Source: Geobacter sp. UBA698
Lineage (GTDB): Bacteria > Desulfobacterota > Desulfuromonadia > Geobacterales > Pseudopelobacteraceae
Direction of reading: 5' to 3'
NCBI GenBank assembly: GCA_002298925.1
Contig: DBMM01000004.1
Location: 76,205-140,204, forward strand
DNA length: 64,000 nt
Under the pieces are notes generated by a model, which had not been told where the DNA came from, did no database searches, and was given only the letters and a program-made list of their open reading frames with translations. The translations under genes were made by a program, and so were the position numbers. Of the stretch, positions 35,794 to 43,410 are shown piece after piece (the stretch's first letter is position 1; the number at the start of each line of letters is the position of its first letter).

Positions 35794-37161
35794 ATGATCA
35801 AGAAAATTGCTGTACTGACACTGTTGGCAAGCACGGCAGCGGTTATTGGAACTTTTGCAGCTGAACACCCCGGCAAGGAATATATCCTCAAGAATGGCTA
35901 TCAGGGACCGAAGACCTGCGAGGTCTGTCATCCCGGCAAGGCCAGGGAGTTTATCGGGACTGTCCATTGGACCCATGCTTCCAAGGTTGACAATGTGGAT
36001 GGTGTCAAACCGAATGAAGTGTACGGGATGAGAAATCGCAACTACACCATGTGCAACGGCAATGACATCGTCAACAACCTGAAGGAAATCCCCGCCAACG
36101 ATAAAGGGAAAACAAAATTTTCCGGATGCAACAGCTGTCACCCCGGTGATCACGCCAGTGACGTGGGCAGCAGCGGACCTGCGGCTGAGGCTGCCATTGA
36201 CTGCCTGCTCTGTCATTCGGTGAAATACGATTTCAGCAAGCGCAAACCGATAAAACTCAAAGACGGCTCGGTCATCATTGGGCAGGACAGAAGTGTTGTA
36301 GCTGCAACCAATCTTGGCAGGCCGTCAAACAAGACCTGTATGACCTGCCATGAGGCCGCCGGCGGCGGCGTATTAATCAAGCGCGGTTTTGCCATGACAG
36401 CCAGCGCGGACGTGCATGCTGCCAAAAAAATGGTCTGCATCGATTGCCATGTGGTCAAGAACCATAAAATGCCCACCGGCTTTGATCCCAACAACTGGGC
36501 CCACGACGGTCTGCGGGTTTCCTGTGCCGGCCAGTGCCACACCGAAAAACCTCACAAAGACGCGGCAATAGACAATCACACATCAAAAATCGCCTGCCAG
36601 ACCTGCCATATCCCCAAAACAGGTGGTGCAACGGCCAAGGATTTCACTAAATGGACAAAGCTGGATAACGGTTTTTATGAGCCATCAACCCTCAAGAAGG
36701 AAGTCAATGAAACTACTCCGGCTTATGCCTGGTACAACCTGACGGTCGCCAATCGACCGGAATTCATCGGACCGAAAGGGAGCAGAAACGACGGGAAGAG
36801 CAAGATCTATCCGTTCAAGGTTTTTCAGGGCAAAGCCTTCTTCAACAAGAAGAATGGCGAACTGCTCTCAATGGATTTTGCACAACCATCAGCAAATGGG
36901 AACACACTGGCTGGTGTGGCCTCGGCCACAAAAATTCTCGGCATCAAGGATTACGAACCGGTACCGGGCTGGCAGACCATTTACTTTGGCAGCAACCACC
37001 AGGTCGCTCCCAAGAAAAATACCCTCTCCTGTACCAGCTGCCATGCCCCCAATGGCGTCCTCAATTTCAAGGGACTGGGCTACAGCGATGCAGAAATCAG
37101 CAAGCTGACCAATCCCGAAATTTATTTCCAGCGGCTGCTCGAAAAACAGGAAGAATGGTAG
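35794..37161 (+). CDS. Octaheme c-type cytochrome, OTR-like
   Basis: The 455-residue exported protein (signal VLTLLASTAAVIGTFA) has eight heme sites: CEVCH (42), CNSCH (112), CLLCH (137), CMTCH (182), CIDCH (215), the unusual CAGQCH with three spacer residues (244), CQTCH (268) and CTSCH (413). Early segments (GYQGPKTCEVCHPGKAREFI, TVHWTHAS) resemble the octaheme tetrathionate reductase family known from Shewanella, whose members reduce tetrathionate, nitrite or hydroxylamine in vitro. That assignment is from memory of the family and is moderate. It has no adjacent quinol oxidase. AAAGGAG precedes the ATG. Confidence 0.78.
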   Translation: MIKKIAVLTLLASTAAVIGTFAAEHPGKEYILKNGYQGPKTCEVCHPGKAREFIGTVHWTHASKVDNVDGVKPNEVYGMRNRNYTMCNGNDIVNNLKEIPANDKGKTKFSGCNSCHPGDHASDVGSSGPAAEAAIDCLLCHSVKYDFSKRKPIKLKDGSVIIGQDRSVVAATNLGRPSNKTCMTCHEAAGGGVLIKRGFAMTASADVHAAKKMVCIDCHVVKNHKMPTGFDPNNWAHDGLRVSCAGQCHTEKPHKDAAIDNHTSKIACQTCHIPKTGGATAKDFTKWTKLDNGFYEPSTLKKEVNETTPAYAWYNLTVANRPEFIGPKGSRNDGKSKIYPFKVFQGKAFFNKKNGELLSMDFAQPSANGNTLAGVASATKILGIKDYEPVPGWQTIYFGSNHQVAPKKNTLSCTSCHAPNGVLNFKGLGYSDAEISKLTNPEIYFQRLLEKQEEW

Positions 37162-37194
37162 CTTATCCGCAAGCAAGAGATCATCAGTTTTAAT

Positions 37195-37229
37195 GGCAAG
37201 CATTCTCCGACAGATGGGGGATGCTTGCC
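37195..37229 (+). terminator. Terminator-like hairpin after the octaheme cytochrome gene
   Basis: GGCAAGCAT and ATGCTTGCC pair, extended inward by CTCC/GGGG-type pairs, 34 bases after the stop, and are followed by TCTGTTT. The T-run is imperfect. The rest of the 434-base gap up to the MCP gene contains AT-rich promoter-like sequence and no recognisable gene. Confidence 0.6.
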
Positions 37230-37595
37230 TCTGTTTAAAACAATCCCGCCACACTTCATGTAAATCCAACGCGAAAGCTGCAATATCTGCAGTGCGGACT
37301 TATCTGATCCCCAACAAGACTTTTTTCTGATTCAACATTAAAGTGCTGCCGCGGTTATCTACCACTACTGCCAGCCAGACAAGGTCGCACTATGACTACA
37401 AACTCTGCTGCAGGCCCGATTAATCAGTACAGCAGCTGAATCACATGCCATTCCCCCCACCGTTTAGTTTTCCCACATCGATATTCACATTGCAGATGTG
37501 ATCCAATAGAATCGCCATTTATAGATTGCAAAACAAGAAACTACAGGGTAAAAAACACAACTATCTATAATTCCTCACAAAATTAGGACAACCTC

Positions 37596-40052
37596 ATGAC
37601 AATACGCTTAAAACTCATTGCCAACATGGCGCTTATGGCAGTCGGAATAATCATCATAGCCGGATTCAGCCTTTCGGGGATGCGGTTCGTCCAGGGCAAG
37701 CTGCATGTGCTCACCGAGAAGTCAACCCCCTACCAGTTGAAAACCATTGCACTACAGCGCACCCTTCAGGAGCATATCTCCAATCTCCTCAAAGTCACAT
37801 CGGCAAACAGCGCGGCAGAGCACGCCCAGTTCAGGGACGAAATCAATCAAAGCCTGGCCGAGGTGCGCAAGGTTTCCGAAGAGGTTGCAGCACTTAAAGG
37901 AGAATCGGACAGTAATCACAAGCTGCAAGAACTGGAAAAGATCACGGCCGATATCGTGACAACCGTGGGCGAGCGCATCAAGGCCGAAGCGGACGGCAAG
38001 GCGGCTGACAAACTGATGGATGAGCGACTGCAGAAGGTTGATACAAGCCTGGCCAAGATCGCCGCCACGATGAAAACCTCGCAGAAGAAAACCGTCGGCG
38101 AACTGTCATCGACCAACGATAACGTCAAGCGGGGCTCAGTGAAAAACACCCTGACCCAGGGCGTGGTGAGCGGCCTCAGCGACACGCGCCTGGCGATCCT
38201 CGAAATTTCCAATGCCGACCAGAAGGCATCCCTGGATGCAGCTGCAACCCACTTCACTTCCGCTGCCCAGTCGGTAACCAAAAGCCTCTTCATGCGCACG
38301 GAGAAAAACAACCCCATCGGCAAGGACATATCCGCGACCATGGCCGATGTTGCCCGGTCGGTGACCGGCAGCGGCGGCATACTGGAAAGCAAAACCGCCA
38401 TCCTTTCCAAGGCGGATGATTCCGTCAGGTCGAAGCTGACCCAGGATGTCAATTCCACCCTGCAGAAGATCGGCAGGCTGAGCGGCACGGTCTCTGAGTT
38501 CGGTGCCAAGGTGAATGAAGGAGCCAGGGAAGAGGGCAAAAAATTCGATAAGTCGCTGGAAAATTCGGTCATGCTGAGTGACCACCTTGCCAACAACTCG
38601 GATCTGATTGCCTATGGCTCTGACATCCGCGCCCTGATCAAGGCCTTTTTCAGCGCCAGGACCTCGGCTGAACTGACCGCCCTCAAAGGCAAGGCCAGCG
38701 CTGTCTTTACCAGGGTGCACAACCTGCTGAGCACCAAGATGAAGAACGTGGAAGGCTCCGGTGCGGTTGCCGCGTCATTGAACGAGGTCCGCCTGACACT
38801 TCTGGCCGATGGCGGAGCGGTGGACAAACTCCAGAAAATCATTCAGGTCAACCAGCAGCTGCAGGATTTAAATGCCAAGCTCAAGGCCATGGTTGTCGAG
38901 CAACGCAAAGAAGGTGAGGCCGGCATGACCACGGCCCGGGTCGAGCAGGAAAATGCCGTCAAATCGGTCAACAAGGTCTTCCGCTCCAGCATCGTCGGTG
39001 TTTCCATCATCGGCCTGGCAGTGCTCATTATCGGCGTGATTTTCAGCGTATTCATGGGACGCTCCATCACCAAACCGATCGGCGAACTTGCCCTGTTGGC
39101 CGAGCGCTTCGGCAACGGCGATTTCAGCAGCAACATGGATGCTTCCCGCAAGGACGAGTTCGGACAACTGGCCGGCCACTTCAACAATGCTTCCGCGCGG
39201 ATGCGGGAGATCGTCAGCGACTTTGCCACGGCCATCACCCAGCTCAGGATCAGTTCGAACAAACTCAACACCACAGCGGAACGGCTCCGCTCCGGGGCCC
39301 ATCAACAGGCTTCCCAGGCGGCCCAGTCAGCCACAGCCCTGGAAGAGATGTCCATGACCATCAACGAGGTCGCCCGGCATGCCGGTCAGGCCGCTCAAGC
39401 CACCAAAGAGTCCTCCACCGTTGCCGCCCAGGGCAATGCTACTGTCAGCGAAGCGGTTGACAGCATGATCCAGATCGCCTCGTCGGTTGCCGCCACCGCT
39501 GGAAAAATTCAAAAGCTGGGTAACAGTTCCGAGAAGATCGGCAGTATCGTCGAGGTCATCAACGACATTGCCGATCAGACCAACCTGCTGGCGCTGAACG
39601 CCGCCATCGAAGCGGCCCGGGCAGGAGAGTTCGGCATGGGTTTTGCCGTGGTCGCCAACGAAGTCAGGAATCTGGCGTCGCGGACCATGGCTGCAACCCA
39701 TGAAATCGCAGCCATGGTCAAGGAAATCCAGGAAGACACCGGCAGCTCGATCCGAACCATGGCATCGGGCAAGGTGCTGGTGGACAATGGTGTTGAGCAG
39801 GCCCAGCGCGCCCGTGGCGCCCTGGAATCGATTGTTGCTGCATCCAACAGCGGCGCCGCGATGGTGGTGCAGATCGCGACGGCTGCGGAAGAGCAGTCGG
39901 TGGTTGTTTCGGAGATCTCCTCCGGTGTCGAACACATGGCGGATCTGACAAAAGTTGCCGACCAGGACAGCGAGCATATCAGCGCCGAGGCCCGGGAACT
40001 GTCGCGTATTGCCGAAGAACTGGGACACAAGGCCGAGTGGTTTAAATTTTAG
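37596..40052 (+). CDS. Methyl-accepting chemotaxis protein
   Basis: The 818-residue chemoreceptor has TM1 (IANMALMAVGIIIIAGFSL, about 8-26), a very long periplasmic region (about 30-465) rich in alpha helices, TM2 (VGVSIIGLAVLIIGVIFSVF), a HAMP domain (SITKPIGELALLAERFGNGD) and a signalling domain with the tip EVINDIADQTNLLALNAAIE near residue 660. No CheB/CheR tethering pentapeptide is visible. It is a monocistronic gene with a terminator behind it. The periplasmic ligand domain (about 430 residues) is much longer than the usual 150, with repeated helical units; ligand unknown. Confidence 0.93.
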   Translation: MTIRLKLIANMALMAVGIIIIAGFSLSGMRFVQGKLHVLTEKSTPYQLKTIALQRTLQEHISNLLKVTSANSAAEHAQFRDEINQSLAEVRKVSEEVAALKGESDSNHKLQELEKITADIVTTVGERIKAEADGKAADKLMDERLQKVDTSLAKIAATMKTSQKKTVGELSSTNDNVKRGSVKNTLTQGVVSGLSDTRLAILEISNADQKASLDAAATHFTSAAQSVTKSLFMRTEKNNPIGKDISATMADVARSVTGSGGILESKTAILSKADDSVRSKLTQDVNSTLQKIGRLSGTVSEFGAKVNEGAREEGKKFDKSLENSVMLSDHLANNSDLIAYGSDIRALIKAFFSARTSAELTALKGKASAVFTRVHNLLSTKMKNVEGSGAVAASLNEVRLTLLADGGAVDKLQKIIQVNQQLQDLNAKLKAMVVEQRKEGEAGMTTARVEQENAVKSVNKVFRSSIVGVSIIGLAVLIIGVIFSVFMGRSITKPIGELALLAERFGNGDFSSNMDASRKDEFGQLAGHFNNASARMREIVSDFATAITQLRISSNKLNTTAERLRSGAHQQASQAAQSATALEEMSMTINEVARHAGQAAQATKESSTVAAQGNATVSEAVDSMIQIASSVAATAGKIQKLGNSSEKIGSIVEVINDIADQTNLLALNAAIEAARAGEFGMGFAVVANEVRNLASRTMAATHEIAAMVKEIQEDTGSSIRTMASGKVLVDNGVEQAQRARGALESIVAASNSGAAMVVQIATAAEEQSVVVSEISSGVEHMADLTKVADQDSEHISAEARELSRIAEELGHKAEWFKF

Positions 40053-40088
40053 TCTCTGCGGGGCCGGTTTTCCGCAGGATATTCCATA

Positions 40089-40130
40089 CAAAGAGACCCC
40101 GTTGCTCCTGCAGCGGGGTCTCTTTGTATT
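40089..40130 (+). terminator. Terminator after the MCP gene
   Basis: CAAAGAGACCCCG pairs perfectly with CGGGGTCTCTTTG around a 12-base loop, 36 bases after the MCP stop, then TATT. A 13-bp stem with an A-rich left arm and T-rich right arm makes a strong, possibly bidirectional terminator. Confidence 0.82.
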
Positions 40131-40240
40131 GCGGCATAAAAATTGCTCAAACCATTCCGTAATTATTTCAGACAACTCCTTTGACTTCTAAAACACGACT
40201 CAAACCAACCCTCAAAATCGTCTGATACTCACTCATTAAA

Positions 40241-40260
40241 CGCGTTCAGACCGCGTTCAG
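40241..40260. repeat. Direct repeat with 11-bp period before the PstS-like gene
   Basis: CGCGTTCAG occurs at 40,241-40,249 and 40,252-40,260, an exact 9-bp repeat with an 11-base period. The reverse strand reads CTGAACGCG twice. Direct repeats beginning CTG with 11-base spacing are the layout of PhoB (Pho box) sites, though the CTGTCAT consensus is not matched. About 90 bases upstream of the PstS-like start. Confidence 0.35.
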
Positions 40261-40295
40261 GGAACAGCACCCAAAAGGGCACTTTTTTGCAGCTA

Positions 40296-40310
40296 TGACA
40301 AAAATTGTCA
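40296..40310. promoter_or_regulatory. 15-bp palindrome upstream of the PstS-like gene
   Basis: TGACAA, three bases, TTGTCA form a perfect inverted repeat 38 bases before the ATG of the PstS-like gene. Size and position suit a dimeric regulator operator. The regulator is not identifiable from sequence alone. Confidence 0.4.
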
Positions 40311-40347
40311 ATCCGTACCGATAATAATCTAATTTGGGGGAGAACTT

Positions 40348-41097
40348 ATGAAAAGGCTTTTCGGATTTTTGTTCATTTTTTTTCTGCAGTGTTCACCGAT
40401 TCTGGCTGATCAGATCACTGTCGAAGGTGGAGGCGCTTCGACTTCTGCTGTTTTTATCCCTTTCCAGGAACCGTATGAAGAGACCACTGGCGATAAACTG
40501 GTCGTGACCATGAGCTCGCCGGTCAAGGGACTAATCGCTCTTGAACAGGGACGTGCCGATGTTGCTACAGCGGCTGTTCCGTTGAAGGACATGATCAAGG
40601 GCGCCGAGCAGCAGGGGATCAAGATCGACCCGGCCAGCCTGCATACGACGGTTGTTGGCCAGAACAAAACCCTGGTATTTGTCCATAAATCGAATCAGAT
40701 CAAGTCACTGACGAAGCAGCAGTTGAAAGACATCTTCACCGGCAAGCTTACCAACTGGCAGGAAGTCGGCGGTGACGACCGACAGATTGTTGTCGTATGG
40801 GGAAAGGCCACGCCGGGCCAGAATGCCCAATTCACCCGGGAAATTCTGGATGGCCAGCAAGTAAGCGACAAGGTGCTGGCTGCCACTGATTATGCCAGTA
40901 TCAGGGCGATGATTATGCAGCAGCCGGGCGCCATCGGCATTGATCCCCATGGTTTCAAGATGGGAGCGGTCAGAAGTCCGCAGTCACCGGCTCTGACCAG
41001 CACGATCATTGCGGTCACAAAAGGCGCTCCAAGCGGGAAGGTGAAGAAAATGCTCGACTTCATGAAAGCGACGATTGCCGATCTTGGCGGCAAATAA
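40348..41097 (+). CDS. PstS-like periplasmic substrate-binding protein
   Basis: The 249-residue protein has a signal peptide (LFGFLFIFFLQCSPILA) and a type II periplasmic binding fold of the PstS family: VEGGGASTSAVFIPF, LVVTMSSPVKGLIALEQGRA, FVHKSNQIKSLTKQQLKDIF, the Pst-type TGKLTNWQEVGGDDRQI and GKATPGQNAQFTREIL. No pstC, pstA, pstB or phoU is nearby; cytochrome genes follow at 44 bases. It may bind phosphate or another oxyanion, or serve as a sensor or scaffold for the cytochromes. Confidence 0.82.
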   Translation: MKRLFGFLFIFFLQCSPILADQITVEGGGASTSAVFIPFQEPYEETTGDKLVVTMSSPVKGLIALEQGRADVATAAVPLKDMIKGAEQQGIKIDPASLHTTVVGQNKTLVFVHKSNQIKSLTKQQLKDIFTGKLTNWQEVGGDDRQIVVVWGKATPGQNAQFTREILDGQQVSDKVLAATDYASIRAMIMQQPGAIGIDPHGFKMGAVRSPQSPALTSTIIAVTKGAPSGKVKKMLDFMKATIADLGGK

Positions 41098-41141
41098 TTA
41101 GCAGTTTGATGTCAAAATACCGTTGAAAAGGAGAATGCACA

Positions 41142-41507
41142 ATGAAACGAAGAACCCTGATGATAGCGGTTTGTGCGCTGTTTAGCGGCATGGCGCCGCT
41201 GGCCCACGCCGAACTCAAGACCATAGGAACCGGTGCCAACATGGGCGTTGACATCACGAACTTCCCACCTGCCATGAAGGAGATCTATCCTAATTTCACA
41301 AAGAAATGCATAAAGTGCCACGGCATGGACAGAACCTTCGTAACCATACAGACCGGCATGACGCCGTCCGGCTCGGTCTTTGACAATGCCGCTGTCGATG
41401 CCTACGGTGCAAAGATGCTGCGCAAGCCCGATGCCGACATGACCAAGGCAGAGGTAAAGAGTTTTGTTCAACTGATGAAGTACATGCTTGAAGAAGCGGC
41501 GAAATAA
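41142..41507 (+). CDS. Monoheme c-type cytochrome
   Basis: The 121-residue exported protein has a signal peptide (LMIAVCALFSGMAPLAHA) and one heme site CIKCHGMDRTF near residue 63, with Met residues further on (GMTPSGSVF, DADMTKAEVKSFVQLMKYML) that could be the distal ligand. Similar small cytochromes serve as periplasmic shuttles. It is between the PstS-like gene and the decaheme lipoprotein gene; the latter starts 25 bases after its stop. Confidence 0.85.
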   Translation: MKRRTLMIAVCALFSGMAPLAHAELKTIGTGANMGVDITNFPPAMKEIYPNFTKKCIKCHGMDRTFVTIQTGMTPSGSVFDNAAVDAYGAKMLRKPDADMTKAEVKSFVQLMKYMLEEAAK

Positions 41508-41532
41508 CCACTCAAGTACCGAGGAGGCTGGA

Positions 41533-43344
41533 ATGAGGACCTGTAAAAACTGCCTGGCAATAGCATTATCCTTGCTTGCCTTTGCAGTACTCTACGGCTG
41601 CGGCGGCGGCACAAGCGGTAACAGCGGTGTTACGGTTTCAAAACTGGAAGAATCAACTACCTGTCTGGGGTGCCATGCAACGGTTGTATCCCCCGGCACC
41701 GGCAAATCTATCGGTGACGAATGGAAGCTTTCCGTCCATAACTCCAAGAATGGAGCTGGCTGTGCCGACTGTCACGAACCAAAGTCAGGTCATCCCAACT
41801 CCTGTAGTGGCTGTCACAATGGCCCGGGAGTGCCCCTTCAGGATGAAGTCGTCCGCAACCCGGACAGCGCCGGAAAATGCGACAAGTGCCATGGCCGCGG
41901 CAAAGCCAACGAACTCCCTCGCAACCATTATTACGAAGCCAAGTACGATGCGCTTCCTGCGACCAAGGCAACCTGGGACAATATGAGCACCGTTTCCTGG
42001 GTAACCAGCAAGTCCAGCAAAAACTGCATGTGGTGCCACAACCCCCACGATACGACCATAACCCAGCAGCACAAGGATTGGGCCGAGTCCGGCCATGGCG
42101 ACATCAACGGCGAAGCCTGGCGGCACTATGATTTCAAGGCACGCAACCGCGCAACCACCGGAGCCAGTCCAGCCACGTCCGTGGCTTCGGACTGTATCCG
42201 CTGCCACTCCACCACCGGTTACATCAACTACATCACCAGCGGTTTCCGCAACATATCGTCCTGGGCCGATCCCAGCGGACTGGATCGCGGCAAGCAAAGC
42301 CTGTACTGCAATGCCTGCCACGAAGACGGTTCCGGCCGCAGCTACGGCTACCGTGTGAGGAACGTACCTGCCATCACCGGTTTCTACAACTATTCAGTCA
42401 AGCAGCCGACGACCAAGAACAATCTGATTTCAGTGGCTCTCAAGCGCCTGCTGGTGTCGTACAGCTATCCCAGTGTCGGCGACTCCAATATCTGCATGGC
42501 CTGCCACGTGGGGCGTGAAAACGGTGACACTCTCAAGGCGATTGAAGCACAGGTCAGCAGCAAATTGACCTTTGCCGGCTACACCTCGTACTACCGCAAC
42601 CTGGGTTTTGTCAACTCGCACTACCTCACGGCCGGCGCCACCGTCTTCAAAGCCAGCGGCTACGAATACTCCGGCATTGACTACGACAGCAACATTGACC
42701 GAAACACCAATGCCCATTACATGCACGACCAGATTGGTCGCTTGAACGTCAACAACACCGGCACCAGCGGTCCCTGTGTCAGCTGCCATCTCAAACCGGG
42801 CCGTCACACCCTCAAACCATTCAGCCGGGACGCCAACGGTAATTTTACGACGCTGGTCAGCCCGGTCTGCGCCAACTGCCACGACAGTGCCAATCCGATG
42901 AGCGTCGCCATAGCCAACAGTGAACGGGCCGCCCTGAACTCGGCCTTGGCTGCCCTGAACGGCATGCTGGTTCAAAATGGAATTTTCTATGCGAATTCAA
43001 ATCCATACTTTTTTAAGTCTGCCGGCAACACGGCGAGCAGCAATGGCTTCACCCGTTGGCGCAAGATAGAAACCATGGGAGCGGCCTTCAACTATAACCT
43101 GCTGGCCCACGACCCGGGCGCCTTTGCCCATAACCGGCTGTACGTCAAGCGCCTGATCCACGATTCTATCGACTGGCTCTACACCGGCAGCAAGCTGGCC
43201 TTCGGCAACAACGGCACCTTCAAGACTGCCGGCAATGTGGAGGCGGCCATCAATGCGCTCCCGACCAGTGCCGGCTTTACGGCGCAGGACAAGGTGGATG
43301 CCATCACGTATCTTCTCGGCGGTCCGGGAGGCATCAGACCATAG
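41533..43344 (+). CDS. Decaheme c-type cytochrome lipoprotein
   Basis: The 603-residue protein begins with a lipoprotein signal (NCLAIALSLLAFAVLYGC, lipobox LYGC). Ten CxxCH sites follow between residues 44 and 450: CLGCH, CADCH, CSGCH, CDKCH, CMWCH, CIRCH, CNACH, CMACH, CVSCH and CANCH. The last 150 residues are heme-free. I chose ATG 41533 because GAGGAGG sits just before it; an in-frame ATG at 41488 lies in the upstream gene. It could be an outer-membrane-anchored electron carrier facing either side. It resembles Geobacter outer-membrane multiheme cytochromes in general, but I cannot name an orthologue. Confidence 0.88.
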   Translation: MRTCKNCLAIALSLLAFAVLYGCGGGTSGNSGVTVSKLEESTTCLGCHATVVSPGTGKSIGDEWKLSVHNSKNGAGCADCHEPKSGHPNSCSGCHNGPGVPLQDEVVRNPDSAGKCDKCHGRGKANELPRNHYYEAKYDALPATKATWDNMSTVSWVTSKSSKNCMWCHNPHDTTITQQHKDWAESGHGDINGEAWRHYDFKARNRATTGASPATSVASDCIRCHSTTGYINYITSGFRNISSWADPSGLDRGKQSLYCNACHEDGSGRSYGYRVRNVPAITGFYNYSVKQPTTKNNLISVALKRLLVSYSYPSVGDSNICMACHVGRENGDTLKAIEAQVSSKLTFAGYTSYYRNLGFVNSHYLTAGATVFKASGYEYSGIDYDSNIDRNTNAHYMHDQIGRLNVNNTGTSGPCVSCHLKPGRHTLKPFSRDANGNFTTLVSPVCANCHDSANPMSVAIANSERAALNSALAALNGMLVQNGIFYANSNPYFFKSAGNTASSNGFTRWRKIETMGAAFNYNLLAHDPGAFAHNRLYVKRLIHDSIDWLYTGSKLAFGNNGTFKTAGNVEAAINALPTSAGFTAQDKVDAITYLLGGPGGIRP

Positions 43345-43352
43345 TTTCTTTT

Positions 43353-43376
43353 CGGGAGAGGAGACATCCTCTCCCG
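43353..43376 (+). repeat. Intercistronic stem-loop
   Basis: CGGGAGAGGA and TCCTCTCCCG pair perfectly around GACA, 9 bases after the decaheme gene stop. The trailing bases (CTTCATT) are not a T-run, so partial read-through to the porin-like gene is expected. Confidence 0.55.
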
Positions 43377-43410
43377 CTTCATTAGCAGAATATTTTTAGG
43401 AGGTTGAATT

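Noticed and set aside
40348..41097. Part of a phosphate ABC transporter operon
   Set aside because: There are no permease or ATPase genes nearby; cytochrome genes follow instead.
41785..42321. Minus-strand frame of 178 codons opposite the decaheme cytochrome
   Set aside because: Antisense of a gene with ten heme motifs; the frame shows no domain.
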